Shown here: positions 20,400 through 32,756 of the stretch, in pieces
Numbering within the stretch: the first letter of the stretch is position 1
Layout of the letters: the number at the start of each line of letters is the position of its first letter
Assembly: GCF_000143415.4 (NCBI RefSeq)
Contig: NW_003314304.1
Coordinates: 973,191 to 1,037,190 of the forward strand
Reading direction: 5' to 3'
Length of the DNA stretch: 64,000 bases
From: Selaginella moellendorffii
Taxonomy: Eukaryota; Streptophyta; Lycopodiopsida; Selaginellales; Selaginellaceae
Program-made: the position numbers and the translations under genes
The notes under the pieces: model-generated
The model's database searches: none
What the model saw: the letters and a program-made list of their open reading frames with translations, nothing else
What the model was told of the DNA's origin: nothing

Positions 20400-21734
20400 T
20401 TAAATCTGCTTCTCCTTCTGAATCGTCCTTAGAATGTGAGAAATGGTGCCAGCTGCTATAAAGAGCCCAGTCCCAGATCCAATCACTCCCATCATACTCG
20501 CCACCACGGAAACAACACCAATGCCAAATCCTCCAAGTGCTGCCGCTGCTGGAATGTATCGATCAAGCTCTTTGTGGAGGTGGGAGCTCCTGTGTCCCAC
20601 GATCGTCAACCCTTCCTCTCTCCACTGTTTCGCTACATCCTTGGAAGACGATCCAGACAACTCAATCCACGCTTTGGAAAGTAAAGTGCAAGACACCACC
20701 GTGAACGCAGAGTAGACGAGAAAATGGAGTGGCTCTTGGATCACGCTCGCTGGAGGATGAAAAAAGTTGTAAATCATCCCACCGAGAGCTCCCATCACGA
20801 AATTGTTGTAGCCCAAGATCTGACCCATGCATTCGTAGGTCTTCCCCAGACTACTCGCGAACTGGGATAAAAGCATCACTGGCGTTGTTGCAGTGTAAAA
20901 CAGCTCGATCGGATACTCCATTCGCCGCCCTTTCGGATTGATCACTTTGATCACCACGCTGAGAGACTGAAGAAATAAAATCACGCCAATCGCTGCGATA
21001 GTCAGCAGCAGCGTCCAAAGATTTGGGAGGTGACTTCGGAAGAAGATACTCCGGATGGTTCTCATGTTGAAACCGCCATGGAACAATCCTCGAAAAGCTT
21101 CCACTATGGCGCCTTCGAATTCAACTCGCCCTCGAAAGTTGGCGGTGACGGGACTGAACGAATGCCATATCAAGCTCTCTGCAACATTGCATGCCGCAAA
21201 CAAAGAACCCGCTGAGGTCCCGACTCCATATCCTTTCTCCAAAACCTCGTCGAGAAACATGATCATCAAAACTGTGGAAACAAGTTGCAGCACCACCATG
21301 ATTGAACTTATCACTCCGATCGATCCATACATCCCGCCAGCAACGTTCATGGTTGCCAAAACCAGCGTCAAGAACAGTCCCCCAACCTTTTGTACCATTT
21401 TCATGGATTTCGTGTCCTTGAAGCTTAGGATCTTGCCACCGGCCATCACTTGCACTGCCATGTTTGTGGTGATGAGCGGTGCGATTCCCAATTCCATGAG
21501 CGTCCCGTGGCTTGAATTTGTGAGTAACTGATAAGGATTCTCGCTGAGAGATTTGGTGATGCCAAACACTGGTAGTCTACTGCTGACGATGAGGAGAGAA
21601 ACACATAAACCTGTGTTTAGAAGCCTCTGCTCTAGCGGAATTGGGAGCTTGGGACGATCGATCTCCATGTTGAGTAGCCTGGTAGCCCCTGTAAACAATC
21701 TATCCGCAAATCCTTTCATCTTGGACAAAGCCAT
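20400..21734 (-). CDS. divergent intronless SEC61 alpha translocon subunit
   Basis: SEC61 alpha forms the protein-conducting channel of the endoplasmic reticulum. This 444-residue frame covers the whole family from the amphipathic N-terminus to TM10. Recognisable parts are the GTLMELGIAPLITTNMAVQ segment (TM2 region), GYGVGTSAGSLFAACN, the cytosolic loop with NPKGRRMEYPIELFYT, GYNNFVMGALGGMIYNFF, and SSKDVAKQWREEGLTIVGHR before the last helices. It is shorter than the usual 470-480 residues, mainly in the loop after TM2, and many otherwise invariant residues are changed. There are no introns, unlike most spliced neighbours, which suggests a retrocopy that kept an open frame. It could be a specialised paralogue. 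A TATA box lies 35 bp upstream of the ATG. Confidence 0.88.
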   Translation of the reverse strand: MALSKMKGFADRLFTGATRLLNMEIDRPKLPIPLEQRLLNTGLCVSLLIVSSRLPVFGITKSLSENPYQLLTNSSHGTLMELGIAPLITTNMAVQVMAGGKILSFKDTKSMKMVQKVGGLFLTLVLATMNVAGGMYGSIGVISSIMVVLQLVSTVLMIMFLDEVLEKGYGVGTSAGSLFAACNVAESLIWHSFSPVTANFRGRVEFEGAIVEAFRGLFHGGFNMRTIRSIFFRSHLPNLWTLLLTIAAIGVILFLQSLSVVIKVINPKGRRMEYPIELFYTATTPVMLLSQFASSLGKTYECMGQILGYNNFVMGALGGMIYNFFHPPASVIQEPLHFLVYSAFTVVSCTLLSKAWIELSGSSSKDVAKQWREEGLTIVGHRSSHLHKELDRYIPAAAALGGFGIGVVSVVASMMGVIGSGTGLFIAAGTISHILRTIQKEKQI

Positions 21735-21768
21735 GACTAAAGATTAGGTTTTGTCGAGATTGGTAGCT

Positions 21769-21776
21769 TATTTATA
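21769..21776 (-). promoter_or_regulatory. TATA box of SEC61-alpha-like gene
   Basis: TATAAATA on the minus strand, 35 bp before the start codon at 21734. The short distance means a very short 5'UTR. Confidence 0.6.
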
Positions 21777-23952
21777 AAAGGACAAAAGGGTAGAGGAAAA
21801 AGGTTTTAAGCATAAAAGAAAATGTTTGGTTTGAGCAAGAGTTTAGTTGAAGCTCTGCTTTCAATTATAGGATCCTGGATCGAATTGAATGTGAGCTTAT
21901 GTTGTGATCCACAACAAGATTAGTGTAGATATATGTTGGCGAGATGGGCATCTCTTGCTCCTCTGTGACATTTCCAAGAGTGAATGCTGACTGATGAATA
22001 GGGATACTGATTAATCATGGACACCAACACAGACAAGAGCTCCTTCTATTTGAGGAGCAAACACTAGAAACAACACTAAAGCAGCCTTCATAGGTAAAAC
22101 GAAGGAGCTTGATGAACTAGGCTCAATCAATGCCTGTTGAAAAATGGTTGAGCTTGGGAGACCTTACATGCTATTGACAAGATCCACCGGTCTTTACTCC
22201 ATGCAATCACATTATTAGAACTCTAGCTTTAACAGAAATCTATCAATATATCAGAGCGGTTTCACAAGGACTTTAATATGAAAAAATAAAGAAATAAATA
22301 AGTTTGCCTTTTAGATATAAATTAAATCTGATCAGAGCCCTGGGACGCTGAATAAACTTGTTAGTTTTTATGTGTTTTTTTTTGTTCAAAAGTCAAAGGT
22401 ATTATTATAAGCATTATTATTTAATCAAGCACAAAGCTCAAATTCAAAGTGTTAAAACAAACAAGAGCGTAGATAGCAGAGGCAAGAATTTATTGGTTTT
22501 ATGATCAATATATCATAAAATATCAGAGCAGTGTAGGTAAATATGCAATTTTTCTGGTTCGAAATAATATCAGAGCATCCTGGACCTGTGGGTTATGAGC
22601 ACTGCGCCACTCTGTTATGAGGAACTTTCTCCTACCCATCTCCAAGTCTCGGATTTTCCTGGTGATAGATAGTCAAAGGAGGTTTTGGATGGCAATAAAG
22701 GCAAATAGAAGAATTTTAAAGGAATATACTTCTAGGGAAGATATGGTTTTAGCATAGGCATTAGCTTGCATTATTTTGTTTAAATTTATTTTTAGGCTAA
22801 AAAATATGAATGTTAAACCTTAATGAATTATTAAAAGTTTCTTTTGTCCTTTTTGTAATATTTTTTAGTCATGAAAATTCTATATATAACTTGTATTGTA
22901 TTATTAATATTTTAAATAAAATTAAAAATAGTAGTATTTAAGATATTATTAATGGATGTTTCCAAAAAAAACCAAGCTTTGTGTCAGAGTGTAAGTGATT
23001 TTAGAGATGCTCAGATTTAAGTTTCCCTTGAGAAATGGAAAGACAACAAAAAATTTACTAAAAATATTTATATTTGCTATTAATATTTTCTACTATAAAT
23101 TGTGTGTTGGTTAGTAGCTGTGAATTAATTAAAGTTTTCTTAAATTATTGCATGTTAAATTTTCAGCTTGGTAAAAAAATGTCATAATTGACGTAAATTG
23201 AAAATTATTATAGATGAATTTTAAAATTTTAAATAATTCCTATGACATTAAAAGTAGTGATTTTTTACATAATATGAATTGTTACTTAAGAAAAGAAAAA
23301 AAACACAGAAAAAAGTGAAAAAAAAGTGGAAAGAAAAGAAAAGGAAAAAAAGAAAAATGCAAGAACCAAACTTTCTTTGTCTCGGAGTTTGACGGACTTG
23401 CTGGAGGCAAAGCTGATTTAGAGGAGCAATTCTCCAAGCAAAAATTTCTTTCACTACTGCACCCTTTCTCTGTCTAGAATAAAATGCAAGCAAAGAAATC
23501 TCTCATACTTGATCGATTCCTCGCTCTGAATCGTGATCAACAGCTCCTCCCGACCCCTCAAATACATCGTGAAATGCCGAAAAACCTGGGAAGAATGCCA
23601 ATCAGCGCAGACCTATGTTTATATATTATTTTACAAACCACCATGCAATGATTATTATATATAACTTTTATATATTATATAATAGAAGTAATTTCTCAGT
23701 ATTTTTTATAGTCTTGCCATGACACTATGACGAGTGGTTTCGTCTATGTCTAGCACAACACCAACTCTTGCATAATATAGAGATAATCATCAATTAACAA
23801 AACAAATCAAAGGCTTAAAATAAACTAATGGACCGAACTAACTTTACTTCCACCCCAAGAAAAGGGGAGCATATCTCCCAAAAGGATATTCTTGGTATTT
23901 AATCGAGCTCAACCTAAAATCGGAAGTAGTTTATTCTTGGTTCTTAGGTAGT
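21777..23952. other. 2.2-kb AT-rich intergenic region with initiator-tRNA-like words
   Basis: No coding region is supported. ATATCAGAGC-like words, which match the 3' end of initiator tRNA-Met and the primer-binding site of many plant LTR elements, occur near 22246, 22518 and 22568; the last belongs to a tRNA remnant listed separately. 22750-23380 is extremely AT-rich with A-runs. The stretch ending near 23945 would hold the promoter of the next gene. Confidence 0.5.
22568..22617 (-). pseudogene. initiator tRNA-Met remnant
   Basis: Read on the minus strand the segment begins ACAGAGTGGCGCAGTG (acceptor stem and A box of plant initiator tRNA-Met), continues CTCATAACCCACAGG (anticodon loop with CAT) and TCCAGGAT, then jumps to GCTCTGATAT, the acceptor 3' strand. 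Most of the D-arm/anticodon 5' side and the T-arm are deleted, so no functional tRNA can form. It may come from a tRNA-primed retroelement or a tRNA-derived SINE. Confidence 0.55.
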
Positions 23953-24675
23953 ATGGGAAGGGGCGGCCACAAGAAGCATGGATGGGAGCGCCCTAGGCAC
24001 GACCAGGAGGGCTCGATCATCAACGCCAAGCCCAGCAAGCCCCGGAATTCGTCCAGGAATGGCGAGCGCCACACGCAGCCGCTGTGCAAATCCAGGGCCA
24101 AGTCCAAGGGCAATCGCAAGGCCCAAGGCCACGACCTTGGGGCCGATTACAGGCTCTACAACTGGACGCCCTTTGCTAGGGAATCCGTGAAGAAGGTTTC
24201 CCTGGATGTGGATCGCTACAAGGAGGATCTAGGGATCGCGCTCTCCCTCTCGCTCCTGGAGAGCCACAAGGCGGCCGCGGCGCTGGGCAAGAAATCCAAG
24301 GCGCCCATCGTTGAGGCGGTGGAGGAATTCCAGGAATACCAGGAATTTGAGGAGGATTCCGAGGATTTTGAGGGGGATTTCGAGGAGGACGACGCTTCCC
24401 TGCCGGAGATTGTATCGGAGGATGGCGATGATACCCTAGCCCGGCAGGGGACCGCGATTGAGGAGGAGATTGGGGGCGAATTTGCCCCCGAGATTGACAA
24501 TCTCTGCGGGGATCTCACTGGAGTCGAGGACGTGTCAAGCGATGGCGACGGCGGATGGAGCTGGGAATCGTTCTCCTCGGCCTCGGATGATCGAGAGGTG
24601 GACGAAGACGAGGAGTATGAATTCGTGGACGAAATCCGCGAGGACGAGAATTGGTCCATGGTCCCCGCTTGCTGA
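23953..24675 (+). CDS. unassigned acidic protein with UIM-like helix
   Basis: A 240-residue single-exon protein. Residues 1-60 are basic (Lys, Arg, His, Asn), and residues 110-240 are strongly acidic with runs of Glu, Asp and aromatic residues (EEFQEYQEFEED; ending near ENWSMVPAC). Between them residues 66-86 hold a conserved-looking YRLYNWTPFARESVKK, followed at 90-105 by KEDLGIALSLSLLES. That stretch fits the ubiquitin-interacting motif (acidic, Leu, x, x, Ala, x3, Ser, x2, acidic). I do not recognise a family. High G+C, codon regularity and a clean start after an AT-rich upstream region support a real gene. Confidence 0.65.
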   Translation: MGRGGHKKHGWERPRHDQEGSIINAKPSKPRNSSRNGERHTQPLCKSRAKSKGNRKAQGHDLGADYRLYNWTPFARESVKKVSLDVDRYKEDLGIALSLSLLESHKAAAALGKKSKAPIVEAVEEFQEYQEFEEDSEDFEGDFEEDDASLPEIVSEDGDDTLARQGTAIEEEIGGEFAPEIDNLCGDLTGVEDVSSDGDGGWSWESFSSASDDREVDEDEEYEFVDEIREDENWSMVPAC

Positions 24676-24832
24676 TTGATCGCTCTCCTGTGATTTCTTT
24701 GCTTGTTCTCGATTTCCCTCCTCACACTGTACATAGCATTGTTTTACTAAATATGAAAATTTTGGGCCATGGCCCATGGTCCAATTGCTTCGATCACTGG
24801 CCACTGGGGGAAATATTTTAGGGTTTATCGCC

Positions 24833-28185
<3,353 letters not shown>

Positions 28186-28341
28186 CATCGGAGAGACGTC
28201 ACAGCGCACGTCTGAGTGAGATCATCGCATCAAACAATCAAATCAGCTAACCGGAGGAGAACGAAGCAGAGAGAGTTAAACCACTGGGTACGTTTTTTTT
28301 CTTTTCAAATGCAAGTGGAAGAACAAAAAAGAAGACTCTCC

Positions 28342-28707
28342 TCACTTATCCTTCCCAGACTCAAATGTCGCTTTGGAACCCTCCTTGACATGGTCGGCGG
28401 CACCCTTGACAGTGTCCTTGGCGCCCTCGACGCTCTCGGAGGCGGAGCTCTTGGCATCCTCGACTTTCTGGGAGGCGGAGTCTTTGGCATCCTTGACAGA
28501 CTCCTGGGCGTTGTGAGTGCTCTCCGGCATCGCACTCGTCGGCTGCTTTCCATGCGCCGCTGCTTGCTCCTTGCCCGCGTCAGCGGTCATATCCTGCACT
28601 AGAAACGAATCCTCCACATCGGGGGCCTTGCCTGCGATCGCTCCTATCGTCACTGGGAATTGCTGGTTGTCTTCCTCGCGCTTGGCGAGACTACCGCCTT
28701 CTTCCAT
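28342..28707 (-). CDS. LEA-like (group 3 / LEA_4 type) protein
   Basis: A 121-residue hydrophilic protein without introns. After residue 65 it is built of 11-residue-like units rich in Ala, Lys, Asp, Glu and Ser (SVKDAKDSASQKVEDAK, then SASESVEGAKDTVKGAA), typical of late-embryogenesis-abundant proteins that fold into amphipathic helices on drying. The N-terminal half contains FPVTIGAIAGKAPDVEDS, reminiscent of seed-maturation LEA proteins, so a mixed type is possible. No signal peptide. The upstream region holds a TATA box and three ACGTG-containing ABRE-like words, consistent with drought or abscisic acid control in a desiccation-exposed plant. Confidence 0.75.
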   Translation of the reverse strand: MEEGGSLAKREEDNQQFPVTIGAIAGKAPDVEDSFLVQDMTADAGKEQAAAHGKQPTSAMPESTHNAQESVKDAKDSASQKVEDAKSSASESVEGAKDTVKGAADHVKEGSKATFESGKDK

Positions 28708-28752
28708 CTCTAAAACAGAGAAAACCGTGTGAAGGGACTCGTCTGGGCTCGG

Positions 28753-28885
28753 CCTTTATAAAGAGGATACGTATGGGCTGTTTCTAGGCTGCCAAGTGTT
28801 TCGACACGTGCCAGTAGGGGAACGTGCCAAATCGGCTGACTTACTGGGTGCCAACAATCCAAGTCGGTTCTAATCCACGTGGCAC
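28753..28885 (-). promoter_or_regulatory. LEA promoter: TATA box and ABRE-like elements
   Basis: TATAAAGG (minus) lies at 28753-28760, 46 bp before the LEA start codon. Upstream are GACACGTGCC (about 28803-28812), AACGTGCC (about 28831) and CCACGTGGC (about 28878). All carry the ACGTG core bound by bZIP (ABF/AREB) factors. Three copies within 80 bp is a classic ABA-responsive arrangement. Confidence 0.65.
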
Positions 28886-30329
28886 ATTGATAAATGTGTC
28901 TGGCTTGAGCTGTTGCTGCTAGCTCTTTTTCCTCTTCTTCCCCTAGCTGCTCCTGAGTTTGTCTAATTTGCCAAGTGCAGCTCCTGGGGCCTTCTTGTAG
29001 TAGGAATGCTGCTCACCAACTTGAGAGATGATGAATCTTTGCTACTCCTAACTTCTAGACTGTAACAAAAATCTTTCTTACATACTACTTTGTTCTCAAA
29101 CATGATTGGAAACACGGTTGGTCTATGGCTGTTTGCAATGCACACCAAGATTTTTCAAGTTAGCTTGCCCAAGAATGTAACAAAGACTTTCTTGCACTAG
29201 AACTTGCTCCTGATCACTCCAACTCACTGAAGAACTCTTTTAAGATTTTCAAGATCATTGTGTTTCCATAGCTAATTAGAACTCTAAGGTTCCCTTCATA
29301 CAAACACTAAGAGAAAGGATAAGTTTGGAATCCTCTACAGACATTTCAAAACTTCTTTGAACACACTTAAGTTTTTATTACAAGCTTGGGAACATTATTG
29401 CAAGTTATAAAGAACACTTTCTACTTTTTAAAGAAGATAAAAAATTTGTTTTTAAGTCATGATTATTAAAAGGGTGAAGCTTATCGTTGCCCTTTCATTT
29501 TAAGATTATTTTCATGTTTATAATGCTTATCATCTCCTAAAATCTTGGATTATTATTTTGAATTTTTGCCATCTCTTTGCTTATCTAGACATTTATCTAA
29601 ATCTATTCAATTTCCCCAATTTGCCTCGCATTTACTAGGTGTCCTATTTAATTTTTCTTATATAAATTATTTTTTTAAATTTTAGATGTTTTTATATATT
29701 GTAACAATGTGAAATTTATATCTTTGGTAACCATTCTGATAAAACAATTCACTTAAAAACTATATAAAACTAAATAAATTAAATTTATTTTTAATTAGAA
29801 TAGATAAATTAAAATAGTAAAAATTTGAATTAGATCAAAACAAATTTAAGATAACATTGTCAAAGATATTCTTTTTCTTGAACATATTGATATAATGTTT
29901 TAATAAAATTAATATGCATAAAAATATAAAAGGAATAAAACTTGAATATATATAAATAATTGCCCCTAAGAATATTAAGATAATTTTCCACAAGAAGATT
30001 ATAAATATAGTTAATTCTGAAAAAAATTACCCATGATAAGAAAAAAATTAGATTGATCTGAAAAATAATTATTATTTACCTATATTACATTTATGTTACT
30101 ACCATTCTCTACTTAATAAATAATATTGCAAAAACGGTTTAATAATAAAATTCCTGATATTCAAGTGGACCACAGTCAAAGTCAATAAAGAGTCGTTCTA
30201 ATACGACATTTCAATCCACAGTTGAGACCCAGAAATCGTGGCAAGCACCACCACGTTGTCGTCTCCTATTTGGAAGCAAGGATTCCCACTCCTTCCATAA
30301 GCTTCTAAAAATTGTATCAAGCTGGCCCC
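28886..30329. other. AT-rich intergenic region
   Basis: No gene or RNA is supported. 29380-30150 is very AT-rich with scattered A- and T-runs and has no extended repeat I can see. The right end forms the upstream region of the LRR gene. Confidence 0.6.
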
Positions 30330-30336
30330 TATAAAA
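30330..30336 (+). promoter_or_regulatory. TATA box of LRR gene
   Basis: TATAAAA, 78 bp before the ATG at 30414. It lies downstream of the earlier in-frame ATG at 30312, which therefore is probably not in the mRNA; this decides the start. Confidence 0.6.
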
Positions 30337-30413
30337 CAACGACTACAATGCTCCTTTGCTGCAGCAAATGTAAGAGAGCCGCGCAGCGCAACACACACAC
30401 AGTACTCCTCGCA

Positions 30414-32462
30414 ATGTCTCTGATCGTAGCTTTTCTCATCGCTTCGATCTTTGGCGCTGCTCTTGGAGAGTCAGAAGAGTCGGGAGCTCTCTTGGAGCTA
30501 CGAGCTTGGTTGGTTTCTAGCGACGATTACTTTGCCAAGAGTTGGAGTAACGCTTCCACTCCCTGTGCATGGCCCGGAATAAAATGCTGGCCCGACGGTC
30601 TCGTCCGGGAGATCGAGCTCTCTAGTAGGAACCTGTCTGGCAAGCTTCCAATCCCCGATATCTTCTCACACTTTCCCCAGCTGGAAGCCTTGAGCATAGG
30701 TGACAATGCACTGTCGGGACCCTTCGTCCTCTTGTCTTCTTCTCTTGCTTCCTCGTCTCTTTCCTTGCCATTGTCACTGTTAAAGAGTCTCAATCTTAGT
30801 GGTAATTCTTTCACGGGGCCCATTTCCAGCGTCGTCCGCCCAGCAACCATGCCAAAGCTCCAAGCCTTGGATTTGTCCGGCAACTATTTCTCTGGTGAGC
30901 TTCCTCCGGACGTCTCCTCCATGTCCAACTTATCTTACGTCGATCTCGGTGGGAACCTGTTAAGCGGCCACATTCCTCCACAGTTTGGTGAGTTGAGCAA
31001 CCTTAAGTACCTCACGCTTGCGGCCAACCAGTTCACAGGATCCATCCCTCCAGAGCTCGGCCAGCTCGCCAACTTGGAGTGGCTCTACCTCGGCTACAAC
31101 AGCCTCACCGGAAGCATACCATCTGCTCTTGGAAGCCTTGCCAGTCTCAAGCACCTGGATCTTGTCCACAACAATCTCACCGGAGCTATTCCAGAGTCAC
31201 TGTCCCTCCTCGTCTCGCTGGACACGCTTTTCCTCTACAGTAACTCCTTGTCAGGGCCGATACCACCGCAGCTCGGACAGCTCTCGGGCCTCGTTTCGCT
31301 CGACCTCAGCATCAACTCTCTCTCGGGAGAAATCCCTGCGGAGCTCGGAGACTTGCTCGGCCTGGAGCTGCTCAATCTCTTCGGCAACCGGCTGACAGGA
31401 TCCATTCCATCCTCCCTTGCTCGGCTACCACGTCTCAGGAACTTAGCGCTCTGGAAGAACGATCTCTCTGGCGATATTCCTGCCGAGCTAGGTACTTACG
31501 CTCCCAACCTCACCACCTTGGATCTCTCGAGCAACTCCTTCACCGGACAAATACCTCCATTCCTGTGCATGTCGTCCAGAACTTCCCAGCTACGCAGGCT
31601 CATCCTCTTTTCCAATCTTCTCTCGGGGCCCATCCCTGATAGTATTGCCACCAATTGCCTGTCGCTGGAAAGAATAAGGCTGGAAGACAATCTTCTCTCT
31701 GGATCACTTCCGGATACACTGACCTCCATGCCTCGTCTCACGTACCTCGACATATCTTCCAACGTTCTCACGGGACCTCTCAGCTTCTCGGTAAACTCTC
31801 CCCTCCAAGTTCTCTTCGTCCATCACAACCAGCTTTCCGGCCCCATACCCGAGACCGTCGGAAGAGCTACCAAGCTTGTGCGGCTCGACATGTCCCATAA
31901 CTTTCTGTCCGGCAGGATTCCAAAGGAGCTCCAAGATATGTCCAGCTTGAGCGAGCTTGACGTAAGTGACAACCATCTCACTGGCCCGATTCCCAGCGAG
32001 ATTTCCAACTGTCCAAGACTGGTAAGCTTGAGACTCCGCGGCAACCACCTCAGCGGCCATATCCCAGCGTCTCTGGCATCAGTGAGGCTGCTGGGATTGC
32101 TCGACATCTCCAGCAACCTGCTGACGGGAACCATTCCACCTCTCTTGACTGCCATGCCTTCGCTCATCTTTGCAAACTTCTCGGACAACCGTCTCACCGG
32201 ACCCGTTCCGGACACCGGAGTCTTGTCCGCTTTAAGCCAGAGCTCCTTTCGAGGCAATGCTGGCCTGTGCGGTCGAAAGGACCTGGGACTCAAGCCGTGC
32301 TGGAACTTTCTACTCTTCCACAAGCTGGCAATGGTGCTGTGGATCACCGGGGTGATCACAGTGCTCGTCATATTCCTGCTGCTGTGCTTTGCAAGGATTA
32401 GCTACACAAAGAAGAAAAAAGTGTTTACACAGAAAGTCGCAGACGAAGCGGCTCTCCTCTAA
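30414..32462 (+). CDS. LRR receptor-like protein without kinase domain
   Basis: A 682-residue single-exon plasma-membrane protein. The signal peptide is hydrophobic (SLIVAFLIASIFGAALG), followed by an LRR N-terminal cap with the Cys pair in CAWPGIKC. About 22 plant-type leucine-rich repeats follow (L-x-x-L-x-L-x-x-N-x-L-x-G-x-I-P), for example LTGSIPSALGSLASLKHLDL. Then come a C-terminal cap (GNAGLCGRK to LKPCW), one transmembrane helix (MVLWITGVITVLVIFLLLCF) and a tail of about 23 residues ending VADEAALL. The ectodomain looks like that of LRR-RLK families that bind peptides or form co-receptor complexes, but no kinase follows: 32463-32756 has no kinase motif, and then the next gene begins. 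It is a receptor-like protein or a truncated kinase gene. The ATG at 30414 is chosen from the TATA position and the signal peptide. Confidence 0.88.
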   Translation: MSLIVAFLIASIFGAALGESEESGALLELRAWLVSSDDYFAKSWSNASTPCAWPGIKCWPDGLVREIELSSRNLSGKLPIPDIFSHFPQLEALSIGDNALSGPFVLLSSSLASSSLSLPLSLLKSLNLSGNSFTGPISSVVRPATMPKLQALDLSGNYFSGELPPDVSSMSNLSYVDLGGNLLSGHIPPQFGELSNLKYLTLAANQFTGSIPPELGQLANLEWLYLGYNSLTGSIPSALGSLASLKHLDLVHNNLTGAIPESLSLLVSLDTLFLYSNSLSGPIPPQLGQLSGLVSLDLSINSLSGEIPAELGDLLGLELLNLFGNRLTGSIPSSLARLPRLRNLALWKNDLSGDIPAELGTYAPNLTTLDLSSNSFTGQIPPFLCMSSRTSQLRRLILFSNLLSGPIPDSIATNCLSLERIRLEDNLLSGSLPDTLTSMPRLTYLDISSNVLTGPLSFSVNSPLQVLFVHHNQLSGPIPETVGRATKLVRLDMSHNFLSGRIPKELQDMSSLSELDVSDNHLTGPIPSEISNCPRLVSLRLRGNHLSGHIPASLASVRLLGLLDISSNLLTGTIPPLLTAMPSLIFANFSDNRLTGPVPDTGVLSALSQSSFRGNAGLCGRKDLGLKPCWNFLLFHKLAMVLWITGVITVLVIFLLLCFARISYTKKKKVFTQKVADEAALL

Positions 32463-32756
32463 AACATGGGCGACGAACGTCGAATGACCGACAGACGAGC
32501 AACGATACCTGTAAAATCATCTCGGCTTTATTAGATAGGTGAATAAACAAGATTCAATAGAAAGAATAGAGATGCGTACAAGTCCTTTTGACGTGAGGAG
32601 CCTTGTCCCGTGATACCCCGGCCCCAGCCAACATAATGTTAGTTACAGATTTCGCGAGAAGATACACCTTGTAATTTACAGAAAGAGCAGCTGGAAGAAG
32701 TGTGACGCTTGAAAGAATGAAAACCTCGTACCTTCCATCATTTTTATCTTTCCTGT

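Noticed and set aside
24776-24832. Upstream in-frame ATG of PEX6
   Set aside because: It would add 19 residues unlike PEX6; the ATG at 24833 has a better context and matches the family start.
30312-30413. Upstream in-frame ATG of the LRR gene
   Set aside because: It lies upstream of the TATA box at 30330 and would bury the signal peptide.
32463-32756. Kinase domain downstream of the LRR gene
   Set aside because: I looked for kinase motifs (glycine loop, HRD, DFG) in all frames and found none before the neighbouring convergent gene begins.
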